From: Lautropia mirabilis
GTDB taxonomy: Bacteria > Pseudomonadota > Gammaproteobacteria > Burkholderiales > Burkholderiaceae_E
Assembly: GCF_900637555.1 (NCBI RefSeq)
Contig: NZ_LR134378.1
Span: 382,001-446,000, forward strand
DNA: 64,000 nucleotides
Direction: 5' to 3'
In this document: one piece after another, positions 18,096 to 27,969 of the stretch
How the letters are laid out: the number at the start of each line of letters is the position of its first letter
Numbering within the stretch: the stretch's first letter is position 1
Notes under the pieces: model-generated
The model's database searches: none
The model's input: only the letters and a program-made list of their open reading frames with translations
Told to the model about the DNA's origin: nothing
Program-made: the position numbers and the translations under genes

Positions 18096-19070
18096 TCAGG
18101 CAAGGCACTGTTTCAGTCCGGCGATGAAAGTGTCCTTCGGCAGATTGCGGCCGATGAACACCATCTTGCTGGACGGCGTTTCGTGGGGTTCCCACTTTCT
18201 TCCCACGTCGGCGCCCATCATCATGTGGACGCCCTGGAACACCATGCGACGCGGCGTTCCCTTGATGTAGAGCACGCCCTTGTAGCGTAGCAGGTCGGGG
18301 CCGAAGACCTGGATCATGCCACCCAGGAATTCCTCCAGTTTGGTACCGTCGAAAGGCTTCTTCGACTTGAAGACAAAGGACGAGACCGCATCGCTGTGCG
18401 TGTGCTCGTCACTTTCCAGAAAGTCCGGGTCCACCTCCAGCACGGCATTCAGGTTGAACCCCTTGATGTCCAGCACTTCGGCCACATCCACGTTACCGAA
18501 CTGAATGGTGCGGATCTGCGCGCGCGGGTTCATCTGGACCAGACGCCGGCGCAGCGCCTCCACCGTTTCCTCGTTGGCCAGATCGGTCTTGGAAATCAGG
18601 ATGCGATCGGCAAAGCCCACCTGTGCCTGGGCTTCCTTGGTCTCGTCCAGCTGCTGGTTCCCGTGCAGGGCATCCACCACGGTGATGATGGCGTCCAGCA
18701 TGTAGCTCTGCGCCACCTCGTCATCCATGAAGAAGGTCTGCGCCACCGGGCCCGGGTCGGCCAGACCGGTGGTCTCGATCACCACCCGGTCGAAATGGAT
18801 CTCGCCCGCATCACGCCGGGCCTTCAGGTCCAGCAGGATGCGCACCAGGTCGCCCCGCACGGTGCAGCAGATGCAGCCGTTGTTCATCTCGACGATCTGC
18901 TCGTCACCCTGCAGCAGCAGATCGTTGTCGATGCCCTCCTCGCCGAACTCGTTCTCGATGACGGCGATTTTCAGACCGTGATCGTCCTTGAGGATCTTGT
19001 TGAGCAACGTGGTCTTGCCGCTTCCCAGGAAGCCGGTCAGGATCGTGGTTGGAATGAGATCGTTTGCCAT
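18096..19070 (-). CDS. G3E GTPase, CobW/YjiA/ZNG1 family metallochaperone
   Basis: 324 residues with AAGGAAGG-type ribosome binding site before ATG 19070. Walker A GFLGSGKTTLLNK, the metal-binding CxCC motif in MNNGCICC, an ETTGLADP switch II and SKTDL guanine-recognition motif define the COG0523 family. A C-terminal CobW_C domain follows, with an internal HTH (His-Thr-His) cluster in SDEHTHSD. Members deliver zinc or cobalt to client proteins. Linkage to a DksA lacking zinc ligands suggests a role in metal economy, but this arrangement may simply be ancestral in the order. The client is unknown. Confidence 0.88.
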   Translation of the reverse strand: MANDLIPTTILTGFLGSGKTTLLNKILKDDHGLKIAVIENEFGEEGIDNDLLLQGDEQIVEMNNGCICCTVRGDLVRILLDLKARRDAGEIHFDRVVIETTGLADPGPVAQTFFMDDEVAQSYMLDAIITVVDALHGNQQLDETKEAQAQVGFADRILISKTDLANEETVEALRRRLVQMNPRAQIRTIQFGNVDVAEVLDIKGFNLNAVLEVDPDFLESDEHTHSDAVSSFVFKSKKPFDGTKLEEFLGGMIQVFGPDLLRYKGVLYIKGTPRRMVFQGVHMMMGADVGRKWEPHETPSSKMVFIGRNLPKDTFIAGLKQCLA

Positions 19071-19146
19071 TTCACACCTTCCTTGGCAGTGCCGGGAGCC
19101 TGAAAACGACTGTAAAGACTGTTTGAGAGGCCCCCAAGGAGCGCGG

Positions 19147-19174
19147 ATTGTACGCGCAGTTTCACGCCTGATAA
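19147..19174 (-). promoter_or_regulatory. Candidate promoter of the G3E GTPase-dksA transcript
   Basis: Minus-strand TACAAT (plus 19147-19152) with a TTATCA-like -35 (plus 19169-19174), 16 bases apart, in a locally AT-rich stretch. The leader would be about 70 bases. I see no clear palindromic Zur box here. Confidence 0.35.
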
Positions 19175-19333
19175 GTAACTTTATTTTTCATATTCGACAC
19201 AACAGGGGCGATCGGCAACAGCTTTGGCAAACTGCTCACGGACGGGCCATGCTGCCGTGCAAAACCGGCAACACCTGCGTGTATTTCAGCCCGAACCCTG
19301 CGTGTCGGGCATGCCGCCTCTTGTGGGGGCGGC

Positions 19334-20446
19334 TCAGGGCTTTTTCAAGGCGTCCTGTGCGCGTACATCCGGCCTTCCGGCCAGGCCACCGTCTCCCGCG
19401 CCGTCTCCGGCGCTGTCACCGTCTCCTGCGCTGCCTTCCGCGCCGGCTTCGCCGGCTGCCCGCCCGCCAGCACCGGCTGTGGTCCCGTCGGGCACCGCAC
19501 CCTGCCGCCGCGCACGCGGATGCGCGGCGTCATAGACGGCCGCCAGGTGCTGGAAATCCAGGGCCGTGTACACCTGCGTGGTGCCGATGCTGGCGTGTCC
19601 CAGCAGCTCCTGCACGGCCCGCAGGTCGCCCGAGGACTGCAGCATGTGGCTGGCAAACGAATGTCGCAGCACGTGCGGATGGACGTGCTGTGGCAGGCCC
19701 CGTCGCTGGGCCAGCGCATCCATCCGCAGTTGTACCGAACGGTTGCTCAGCCGCCGCCCCTGCAGCGACAGGAAAAGCGGCGCGGTATCGGCTGCCGGAT
19801 GCGCCGCCAGCCACTCGCCACGAATCTCCAGCCAGGCATCCAGCGCAGCCAGTGCCGCACGGCCAACCGGCACCGTGCGACGTTTTCCGCCCTTGCCCAG
19901 CACCTGCACCTCGGCCGCCGGACGGTCCAGCCAGGCCGACGAACGGGCTCCGTCCCCTGATGCCTGCAACCAACGGTGGTCCAGCGCCGTCAGTTCCGAC
20001 AGACGCAACCCGCTGGAATAGAAGAGTTCGGCCATGGCCCGATCGCGGCTGGCGGTGAAAGCCTGCTCGGCCTCCACCGGACCATCGACCAGCTGCACGG
20101 CCTGGTCCACCGGCAGCGCCTTGGGCAGACGGCGGGGCCGCTTGGGCGGCCGCACTCCCTGCACGGGGTTGGCCAGGATCCGCCCATCCTCGGCCAGCGC
20201 ATCGAAGAAACCACGCCATGCCGACAGCCGCCGGGCCAGCGAGGCCGGCGAGAGCCCGTCACGCGCCGCGGCCGCCACCCAGCGCCGGATGTCAGCCTCC
20301 TTCACGGCTGCCCAGTCGGTGCGTTCCCCCATGCCCACCACGAGAGTCGCCAGATCGCGCCGATAGGCATCCAGCGTATGCGCCGAGTAGCCGCGCTCGG
20401 TCTCCAGCCGCCGCAGCCAGGCGTCGATGTCGGCGCGGATGTTCAG
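19334..20446 (-). CDS. xerC: XerC tyrosine recombinase, apparent CTG start
   Basis: 370 residues if started at CTG 20446. The N-terminal core-binding helix (RADIDAWLRRLETERGYSAH) is essential to the family and lies in the same frame upstream of the first standard start, GTG 20341. The CTG overlaps the DUF484 stop as CTGA and has GAAGGA six to seven bases upstream, like a coupled ATGA start. Catalytic residues are visible: Arg in GLRLSEL, Lys in GKGGKRR, HVLRHSFASH, LLGHASIGTT and the Tyr in VYTALD. XerC with XerD resolves chromosome dimers at dif. An Ala/Gly/Asp/Glu-rich tail of about 45 residues is unusual. dapF-DUF484-xerC order is classic. Confidence 0.88.
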   Translation of the reverse strand: MNIRADIDAWLRRLETERGYSAHTLDAYRRDLATLVVGMGERTDWAAVKEADIRRWVAAAARDGLSPASLARRLSAWRGFFDALAEDGRILANPVQGVRPPKRPRRLPKALPVDQAVQLVDGPVEAEQAFTASRDRAMAELFYSSGLRLSELTALDHRWLQASGDGARSSAWLDRPAAEVQVLGKGGKRRTVPVGRAALAALDAWLEIRGEWLAAHPAADTAPLFLSLQGRRLSNRSVQLRMDALAQRRGLPQHVHPHVLRHSFASHMLQSSGDLRAVQELLGHASIGTTQVYTALDFQHLAAVYDAAHPRARRQGAVPDGTTAGAGGRAAGEAGAEGSAGDGDSAGDGAGDGGLAGRPDVRAQDALKKP

Positions 20447-21177
20447 GCCGATTCCTTCGGCGGCAGCGCCCGGGACAGCGAGGCACCCGCCATGTCGGCC
20501 AGCTGCTCCAGCACCACGGTGCCCATCCCCGCCTGGAAGCGGTTGGGATCATGACTGCCAATGACCAGCAGTCCGAAGCTGCGGATCTCGTTGCCCGCGC
20601 GCAGGGCCATGGCGGCCATCGAGGCCACTTCCTGACCACGCTCAGGGAACCAGCCCAGGATCTCGTCCTGCGTGGCCGGACCGCAATAGGGCTGCTCCAG
20701 CCGGTCGGCCCACTGCTGCAGACTGGCCGACACCGGCCCCTGCGAAGCTTCGGGCAGATTCACCTCCGCCCATAGCCGCACCACCACGAAGGGCACGTCA
20801 AAACCGCGCCGCAGGCCCGCGCACAGCAGTCCCGGCAGCCGCGCCGGATCGCGCTCGCCGAGCAGCGCATGCGCCAGCCCCTGCATCTTCATCGACAGCG
20901 CATCATTCTCGCGGCCAATGCGCAGGAAATCGGCCAGGCGCTTTTCCAGCATGCGATTGGCATCGCGCAACACCGTCACCTGGCGCTCGATCAGCGAAAT
21001 GGCGCGTCCCCCATGCGGATGGCGCAGCTTGAGCTGGCTCAGCATGTCGTGGTGCGACTCGAAGAACTCGGGATTGCGCTGCAACCAGGCAGCCACCTCG
21101 TCGGCGCTCAGCGCATCGACGCGCCGGCGCTCGTCGGCCTCTCGGGGAGAGCCCCCCGGCAATGACGTGAAACTCAT
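20443..21177 (-). CDS. DUF484 family protein (YigA-like)
   Basis: 244 residues from ATG 21177. The N-terminal half contains the diagnostic phrase ADEVAAWLQRNPEFFESHHD and LRHPHGGRAISLIERQV, followed by a helix and a GAF-like C-terminal domain with FGLLVIGSHDPNRF. The function is unknown, although it is almost always encoded between dapF and xerC in proteobacteria. Its stop overlaps the proposed xerC start. The frame continues upstream to 21288, but the shorter start fits the family. Confidence 0.88.
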   Translation of the reverse strand: MSFTSLPGGSPREADERRRVDALSADEVAAWLQRNPEFFESHHDMLSQLKLRHPHGGRAISLIERQVTVLRDANRMLEKRLADFLRIGRENDALSMKMQGLAHALLGERDPARLPGLLCAGLRRGFDVPFVVVRLWAEVNLPEASQGPVSASLQQWADRLEQPYCGPATQDEILGWFPERGQEVASMAAMALRAGNEIRSFGLLVIGSHDPNRFQAGMGTVVLEQLADMAGASLSRALPPKESA

Positions 21178-21250
21178 CGTGAATCCTGCAAAGACATCGG
21201 CGCCACACGGCCCATCCGAACGGGGCCGTGCCAGCCTGGGGCACCCCGCG

Positions 21251-22180
21251 TCAGCGCAAGGCCTCCCCGTCCGCCCCGGGCGGGTCATCGGGCAGCTCGA
21301 CCTCGGTGGAGAACACCGTCACGGCCGGACCTGCCAGAAAGACCGGGGAGCCCGGCCCTTCCCAACGGATGGTAAGCGTTCCACCCAGCGCCCGGACCCG
21401 GACCTCATGATCCAGCAGCCCCTGTTGCATGCCCGCCACGGCGGCCGCACAGGCTCCGGTCCCGCAGGCCAGCGTCTCGCCCGCACCGCGCTCGAACACC
21501 CGCAGCGCAATCTCGCCGCGCGACAGCACCTGCATGAAACCGGCGTTCACGCGCGCCGGAAAGCGCGGATGCAGTTCGATCAGGCGCCCCTCGGTCTGCA
21601 CGGGCGCCTGCTTCACGTCCTCGACCACCTGCACCGCGTGCGGGTTGCCCATGGACACCAGCGCCACCTCGCGCGTGAAGACCTCGCCGGGCGACGCCTC
21701 CAGCGCCAGCGGCCACAGCATGGCCTGCCCCTGCTGCCGGGGCACCAGACCGCGTGTGGAGAACGGCAGCCTGCCCGGATCGAACGAGGGCTCGCCCATG
21801 TTCACTTCCACGCCACCGTCAGGCAGCAACCGGGGCGAGATGATGCCGCCGCGCGTCAGCACGCGGATCCGGTCACGGTCGGTCAGTCCCTGCTCGTGCA
21901 CGAAGCGCACGAAGCAGCGCGCGCCGTTGCCGCACTGCTCCACCTCGATGCCGTCGGCATTGATGATCCGGTAGACAAAATCCAGCCCCTCGGGCCCGGC
22001 CGCAGCCACCTGTTCTGCCGTCGGACGCTCGACGATCAGGATCTGGTCGGCCCCCACCCCCACATGGCGATCGGCCAGCCAGCGCCACTGCGCCAGCGAC
22101 ACCGGCGGCATGCCACGGGTGGCATCGATCACCACGAAATCGTTGCCGGCGCCGTGCATCTTGGTGAGCCGCAGCTTCAT
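21251..22180 (-). CDS. dapF: Diaminopimelate epimerase
   Basis: 309 residues. Both catalytic cysteines are present: [16 protein letters not shown] and [13 protein letters not shown]. The N-terminus [12 protein letters not shown] is a family signature. It converts LL- to meso-diaminopimelate for lysine and peptidoglycan synthesis. ATG 22180 overlaps the stop of the upstream acyltransferase by four bases (ATGA), so the two are translationally coupled. It is slightly longer than the Escherichia coli enzyme because of a C-terminal tail and an insertion around residues 130-165. Confidence 0.96.
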   Translation of the reverse strand: MKLRLTKMHGAGNDFVVIDATRGMPPVSLAQWRWLADRHVGVGADQILIVERPTAEQVAAAGPEGLDFVYRIINADGIEVEQCGNGARCFVRFVHEQGLTDRDRIRVLTRGGIISPRLLPDGGVEVNMGEPSFDPGRLPFSTRGLVPRQQGQAMLWPLALEASPGEVFTREVALVSMGNPHAVQVVEDVKQAPVQTEGRLIELHPRFPARVNAGFMQVLSRGEIALRVFERGAGETLACGTGACAAAVAGMQQGLLDHEVRVRALGGTLTIRWEGPGSPVFLAGPAVTVFSTEVELPDDPPGADGEALR

Positions 22181-23130
22181 GCCGATCTCCCCTCGGTGGC
22201 CGGGCCATTGTCCTCCAGCGGCACCTCCTCGATCTCGGTATCGGGCATGGGCTGACCATCCACCCGGTACGGATCCGGCTCGCCCGGCGGCCGTGTCTTG
22301 AAGCGCTTGTGCGTCCAGAGGTACTGCGCCGGCGCTTCCAGCACCCGCGCCTCGATGAATTCGTTCATCCGCCGCGTGGCCGCTTCCAGATCATCCCCAG
22401 GGAAATTCTCCCAGGCAGGATAGAAGGTCGTGCGGTAGCCGGTGTCGGTCATCAGCGTCACGCAGGGCAGCACGCGGGCTCCGGTCATCTGCGCCAGCCG
22501 CGCCACCGAGGTCACCGTTGCCGCCGGCACGCCGAAGAACGGCACGAAGACCGAATCGCGCGCGCCCAGGTCCATGTCGGGCAGGAAATAGAAAGGCACC
22601 CCTTCGCGGATCTTGCGGATCGCGCCGCGCAGCCCGTCCTGACGGGACAGCACCATCGCGCCGCTGAAGCGGGCCCGGCCCTTGCGCATTTCCTCGTTGA
22701 ACACCTTGTTCTTCTGGTTGGCGAACATGGTGAACATGGTGCGGTCCATGGACAGGCGCGTGCCGCCCGCATCCATCCCCAGGAAATGGGGTGCCAGCAG
22801 GATGAGCGGCTTGCCCTCCAGCTCATCGATCAGATGGACATTCTCCAGCTGCACCAGCTTGCGCAGGTACGCTTCCGGCCGGTACCACAGCATGAAACGG
22901 TCCAGAAAGCTGCGCGCAAAGAACTTGCAGTGCGCCAGGATGAGCGCCTCACGCTCGTGCTCGGGCATCTGCGGAAAACACAGTCGCAGGTTCACCCGGG
23001 CAATGTGGGTGCGCCGCCGTACCCCGTGGTACAGCACCACCCCCGCCAGATTGCCCAGACGACGCAGCCAGGAATACGGCAGCGCTGCCAGCATGCGGAA
23101 TACTGCCAGCAGAATGCGCGACACGTTCAC
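22177..23130 (-). CDS. Lipid A biosynthesis acyltransferase, LpxL/HtrB family (second of pair)
   Basis: 317 residues. An N-terminal membrane-associated helix is followed by the catalytic H-x4-D motif in [12 protein letters not shown] and by the phosphate-site region [21 protein letters not shown]. The C-terminal region [15 protein letters not shown] is also typical. These enzymes add secondary acyl chains to Kdo2-lipid A at the inner membrane. It lies six bases after its paralogue and is coupled to dapF. One of the pair probably adds the laurate-type and the other the myristate-type chain, but sequence alone does not say which. Confidence 0.9.
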   Translation of the reverse strand: MNVSRILLAVFRMLAALPYSWLRRLGNLAGVVLYHGVRRRTHIARVNLRLCFPQMPEHEREALILAHCKFFARSFLDRFMLWYRPEAYLRKLVQLENVHLIDELEGKPLILLAPHFLGMDAGGTRLSMDRTMFTMFANQKNKVFNEEMRKGRARFSGAMVLSRQDGLRGAIRKIREGVPFYFLPDMDLGARDSVFVPFFGVPAATVTSVARLAQMTGARVLPCVTLMTDTGYRTTFYPAWENFPGDDLEAATRRMNEFIEARVLEAPAQYLWTHKRFKTRPPGEPDPYRVDGQPMPDTEIEEVPLEDNGPATEGRSA

Positions 23131-23136
23131 CGGTTG

Positions 23137-24075
23137 CTATCCTCCAGATTCGGGATGAACGGGCGGGATGCAGCCCATGACCATGTTCACCTCGGGGTTT
23201 CGGGTCGGCGGCGTCATGCCGGCCGGCACCTTGTAACGGTTGTAGTTCCAGACATACTGCTCGGGACGCCGCCGCACCAGTGCCTCGATGCGGGCATTGA
23301 TCGTGGCCGGATCCGGAAGGCCTTCCAGGTCCTCGACCTCCACTTCCCAGCCCTGACCGTCGGCCTGGCGCCACACTGCCATCAAGCATACACGGGCCCC
23401 GGTCTTTTGCGCCAGCCGAAGCGGCAGCGTCATGGTGAAGGCCGGCCGGCCAAAGAAATCGGCCCAGAGACCATCACCGGCCGAGGGCACCTGATCGGGC
23501 AGGATGCCCACCGCCTCCCCGCGCTTCAGGGCCCGCAGCAGCGCCCGCACGCCCGACGTGTCCGCCGGCACCGGCGTCACCCCGGTCTGAGACCGTCCCA
23601 CCCGCAGCAGCCGGTGCATGGCCGGATGGCGCGGCGCCTTGTACAGCACGGTAATGGGTGCCGTCAGGCCATAGGCCCGCGCCCCCATCTCGAAACAGCC
23701 GATGTGCGGCGTCAGGATGATCAGACCGCGGTTGTCGCCTGCGGCCTGGCGCGCCAGGGTCTCCTGGGCCAGACGGGTCATGGCCTCATGACCACGGCGC
23801 GCCAGCAGGTCGGCGTCGGGTCGGAACCACACATAGGCGCTCTCGATGGCAGCCTTGCCGGCTGCCGCAGCACTGCCCCAGGCCAGCCGGCGGCTGTATA
23901 ACCCTGCCGTCTTCAGGTTATTGCGAGTCTTGCGACGCAGGCCGGCGCTACAAACATAGGCCAGCCGCCCCAGGCAACCTCCCACGGCATGCAACAGCGG
24001 CAAAGGGAGACGCCCCAGACCCTTCACCGTCCGGACCAGAGCGGCAGAAATGCGGCAGGTGTGATCGATTTCCAT
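23137..24075 (-). CDS. Lipid A biosynthesis acyltransferase, LpxL/HtrB family (first of pair)
   Basis: 312 residues from ATG 24075; the frame runs on to 24294, but that extension would enter the metK leader and has no family match. It has the H-x4-E motif in ILTPHIGCFEMGA, where glutamate is the more usual catalytic partner in LpxL, and GILPDQVPSAGDGLWADFFG. The C-terminal RPEQYVWNYNRYKVP matches the family. It is the first gene of a leftward run through dapF, DUF484 and xerC. Its promoter must lie within the divergent metK leader region; a TTAACT/TTATAG pair on the minus strand near 24100-24130 is a weak candidate. Confidence 0.88.
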   Translation of the reverse strand: MEIDHTCRISAALVRTVKGLGRLPLPLLHAVGGCLGRLAYVCSAGLRRKTRNNLKTAGLYSRRLAWGSAAAAGKAAIESAYVWFRPDADLLARRGHEAMTRLAQETLARQAAGDNRGLIILTPHIGCFEMGARAYGLTAPITVLYKAPRHPAMHRLLRVGRSQTGVTPVPADTSGVRALLRALKRGEAVGILPDQVPSAGDGLWADFFGRPAFTMTLPLRLAQKTGARVCLMAVWRQADGQGWEVEVEDLEGLPDPATINARIEALVRRRPEQYVWNYNRYKVPAGMTPPTRNPEVNMVMGCIPPVHPESGG

Positions 24076-24096
24076 GGCGTGGCAAGGCACCGTCGC

Positions 24097-24102
24097 TATA
24101 AT
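24097..24102 (+). promoter_or_regulatory. -10 element of metK
   Basis: A perfect TATAAT lies 216 bases before the metK ATG and 21 bases inside the upstream intergenic space, with no good -35 at the standard distance. Transcription would begin near 24109, immediately before the first leader hairpin. Confidence 0.45.
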
Positions 24103-24108
24103 TTGCAC

Positions 24109-24317
24109 CGCGGCCACCGAGTTAATTGGGACAACTTGCGGGGTGGCCGACGGTCCGGGCGGATGCCCTAGACCGTATTGAAGCAAATTACTGCGTTCCG
24201 CTAAAGCGTCGCGGCTTCCCAGGAAGCTGGCAACGCCGGAAAAACGACAGGTTGCAACACCTGCCGGCCATTCCGGACCCAAGGCCCAATCCAAATTCTT
24301 GCGGGAAAGCCCCCATC
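24109..24317 (+). ncRNA. Structured 5' leader of metK, candidate regulatory RNA
   Basis: Four stem-loops can be read directly. (1) CGGCCACC/GGTGGCCG (24111-24118 with 24142-24149) enclosing GAGTT/AACTT (24119-24123 with 24133-24137). (2) ACGGTC/GACCGT (24150-24155 with 24171-24176) enclosing GGGC/GCCC. (3) GCTTC/GAAGC (24214-24218 with 24223-24227). (4) GCCGG/CCGGC (24235-24239 with 24264-24268) enclosing CAGGT/ACCTG with an A-rich internal loop. A GCAAC sequence lies between (3) and (4). The region is non-coding and sits before SAM synthetase, so SAM sensing is plausible. I cannot match it to a known SAM riboswitch class. Confidence 0.5.
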
Positions 24318-25481
24318 ATGAGCGAATACCTCTTCACCTCCGAGTCCGTCTCCGAAGGTCACCCCGACAAGGTCGCCGACCAGATCTCCGACGCCATCCT
24401 GGACGCCCTGCTGGCCCAGGACCCCAAGTCGCGCGTGGCTGCCGAAACCCTGTGCACCACCGGTCTGGTGCTGCTGGCCGGTGAAATCACCTCCAAGGCC
24501 AACATCGACTACATCGGCGTGGCCCGTGACACCATCGCGCGCATCGGCTACGACAACACCGAATACGGCATCGACTACAAGGGCTGCTCGGTCCAGGTTG
24601 CCTACGACAAGCAGAGCCCCGACATCGCCCAGGGCGTCGACCGTGCCGAAGATGACAACCTCGACCAGGGCGCTGGCGACCAGGGCCTGATGTTTGGCTA
24701 CGCCTGCGACGAGACCCCGGTGCTGATGCCGGCTGCCATCTACTACGCACACCGCATCGTCGAGCGTCAGGCCAGCCTGCGCCGCGACGGCCGTCTGCCC
24801 TGGCTGCGCCCCGACGCCAAGTCGCAGGTCACGCTGCGCTACGTCGACGGCCGCCCGCACTCCATCGACACCATCGTGCTGTCCACCCAGCACCACCCCG
24901 ACATCGCCCAGAAGGACCTGAAAGAGGCGGTCATCGAGGAAATCGTCAAGCCGGTGCTGCCGGCCGACCTGGTCAAGGGTGACATCAAGTACCTGATCAA
25001 CCCCACCGGCCGCTTCGTCATCGGTGGCCCGCAGGGCGACTGCGGCCTCACCGGCCGCAAGATCATCGTCGACACCTACGGCGGTGCCGCACCGCACGGC
25101 GGTGGCGCCTTCTCCGGCAAGGACCCCTCCAAGGTCGACCGTTCGGCCGCCTATGCCGCCCGCTACGTGGCCAAGAACATCGTGGCTGCCGGCCTGGCCA
25201 AGCGCTGCACGGTGCAGATCAGCTACGCCATCGGTGTGGCCAAGCCCACGTCCATCCTGGTCGATACCCACGGTACCGGCAAGGTCTCCGACGAGAAGCT
25301 CACTGCCCTGGTGCGCAAGCACTTCGACCTGCGTCCGAAGGGCATCGTCCAGATGCTGGACCTGCTGCGCCCCATCTACGGCAAGACGGCCGCCTACGGC
25401 CACTTCGGCCGCGAGGAGCCCGAGTTCACCTGGGAAGCCACCGACAAGGCGGCCGCCCTGCGTGCCGACGCCGGTCTCTGA
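24318..25481 (+). CDS. metK: S-adenosylmethionine synthetase
   Basis: 387 residues. Conserved MetK motifs: [15 protein letters not shown] (ATP/methionine site), [30 protein letters not shown] split across two stretches, and GGGAFSGKD. It joins ATP and methionine to give SAM. The length matches the family. The ribosome binding site before ATG 24318 is weak (GGGAAAG), which would suit translational control by the leader. It is separated from ahcY by 284 bases with its own promoter and riboswitch. Confidence 0.97.
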   Translation: MSEYLFTSESVSEGHPDKVADQISDAILDALLAQDPKSRVAAETLCTTGLVLLAGEITSKANIDYIGVARDTIARIGYDNTEYGIDYKGCSVQVAYDKQSPDIAQGVDRAEDDNLDQGAGDQGLMFGYACDETPVLMPAAIYYAHRIVERQASLRRDGRLPWLRPDAKSQVTLRYVDGRPHSIDTIVLSTQHHPDIAQKDLKEAVIEEIVKPVLPADLVKGDIKYLINPTGRFVIGGPQGDCGLTGRKIIVDTYGGAAPHGGGAFSGKDPSKVDRSAAYAARYVAKNIVAAGLAKRCTVQISYAIGVAKPTSILVDTHGTGKVSDEKLTALVRKHFDLRPKGIVQMLDLLRPIYGKTAAYGHFGREEPEFTWEATDKAAALRADAGL

Positions 25482-25580
25482 TCGGCCATCCGGCCGCCCC
25501 GACCTGCCGTTGCGCAGTCGCCACATGGCATCACCGTGCAACAGATCGGGGCGGCCGTCCCCAAATTGCGGATGGCAGCC

Positions 25581-25586
25581 TATAAT
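25581..25586 (+). promoter_or_regulatory. -10 element of the ahcY operon
   Basis: A perfect TATAAT lies 18 bases before the SAH aptamer, so the aptamer would be at the very 5' end of the transcript, as is usual for these RNAs. The -35 region is poor, so activator help or an extended contact may be needed. Confidence 0.55.
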
Positions 25587-25603
25587 GCCCGCCATCCCGT
25601 CAT

Positions 25604-25672
25604 GTCGAGAAGCGTTGCGACCAGGAATTCCCTCCTGGCCAGGCTCGACCTGATCAGAACGAAACGACGCTT
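25604..25672 (+). ncRNA. S-adenosylhomocysteine (SAH) riboswitch aptamer
   Basis: The pairing pattern is that of the SAH class. P1 is GTCGAG/CTCGAC (25604-25609 with 25644-25649). P2 is CCAGGA/TCCTGG (25621-25626 with 25633-25638). The P4 pseudoknot is AAGCGT/ACGCTT (25610-25615 with 25667-25672). The conserved AGCGTTGCGACC and CCAGGCTCGA strands are intact. These riboswitches switch on SAH hydrolase genes when SAH accumulates, and the next gene is ahcY. Confidence 0.92.
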
Positions 25673-25707
25673 GCATCCCATCCCACGGCTGCAGGCGTCT
25701 TTTTTTT
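25666..25707 (+). terminator. Intrinsic terminator of the SAH riboswitch expression platform
   Basis: A 10-bp stem (25666-25675 with 25690-25699, one G-U pair) is followed by eight T (25700-25707). Its 5' arm contains the ACGCTT strand of the aptamer pseudoknot, so the two structures exclude each other and SAH binding should permit read-through. A competing 9-bp hairpin GCTGCAGGC/GCCTGCAGC (25688-25696 with 25708-25716) takes the 3' arm and puts the T-run in its loop. Confidence 0.8.
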
Positions 25708-25765
25708 GCCTGCAGCGGCACCCCAGCCATTCCGCCACGGGTGCCATCCCTATACCGGAGCCCAC

Positions 25766-27174
<1,409 letters not shown>

Positions 27175-27175
<1 letters not shown>

Positions 27176-27948
27176 TGTCCACGCGCGCGGATGTCGCGCT
27201 GGTCGAGCGGGGCCTGGTCAGGTCCCGCACGCTGGCACGACGGCTGATCGAGGCGGGCGCCGTCCTCACCGACGGCCCGGGCGGCGAAGTCCCCGTGACA
27301 CGCGCCGCCCAGCCCATCTTCCCCGACCAGCCCCTGCGCGTCCTGGAATCCGAAACGACCCGTTTCGTCTCGCGGGGTGGCAACAAGCTGGATGCCGCCC
27401 TGCAGGCTGCCGGCATCGACTGCACCGGCCTCGATGCCCTGGATGTCGGCATGTCCACCGGCGGCTTCACCCACTGCCTGCTGGCGCGTGGCGCACGGCA
27501 GGTACTGGGCATCGAAGTCGGCCATGGCCAGCTCGATCCTGTCCTGGCCGCCGATCCCCGGGTGCTCTGCCTGGAGCACACCCACATCCGCGACGTGCAC
27601 CTGGCCGACCTGCGGCTGCCCGACGGCAGCGCCCCCGCCCAGGGCTTCGCACTCATCGTCGTCGACCTCTCCTTCATTGCCGCCAGCCACCTGCTGAACA
27701 AGCTGGCCACGCTGGCCGCACCGGGCGGCCGACTGACCTGCCTCATCAAGCCCCAGTTCGAACTGGGCCCCCAGGCCCGCAACCGCCAGGGCATCGTCCG
27801 GGCCGACGCCGACCTGAACGGCCTGCGCCGTGACGTCATCCAGCGTGCAGAAGACGCCGGCTGGCAGGTCAACGACTGGCAACGCTGCGCCCTCGTTGGC
27901 GGCGACGGCAACCAGGAGTACTTTCTGATCGCCACCCGCCGGCCCTGA
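27175..27948 (+). CDS. tlyA: TlyA-family rRNA methyltransferase / putative hemolysin
   Basis: 257 residues. The start ATG overlaps the ahcY stop by one base (TGATG). An N-terminal S4 RNA-binding domain (ADVALVERGLVRSRTLARRL) is followed by an FtsJ-type methyltransferase fold with LDVGMSTGGFTHCLLARGA (SAM site) and IVVDLSFIAASHLL, then LIKPQFELG. TlyA 2'-O-methylates cytidines in 16S and 23S rRNA in mycobacteria; the short proteobacterial form is less well studied. Being a SAM consumer embedded between ahcY and metF under SAH control is notable. Confidence 0.85.
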
Positions 27949-27969
27949 ACCCCGCCTTCTCCTCACACC

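Noticed and set aside
24170-24208. Resemblance to a SAM-II riboswitch (ACCGTATTG ... GCTAAA) in the metK leader
   Set aside because: The first part is already used in the ACGGTC/GACCGT stem and the obligatory A-rich 3' strand and P1 partner are missing, so the match is probably chance.
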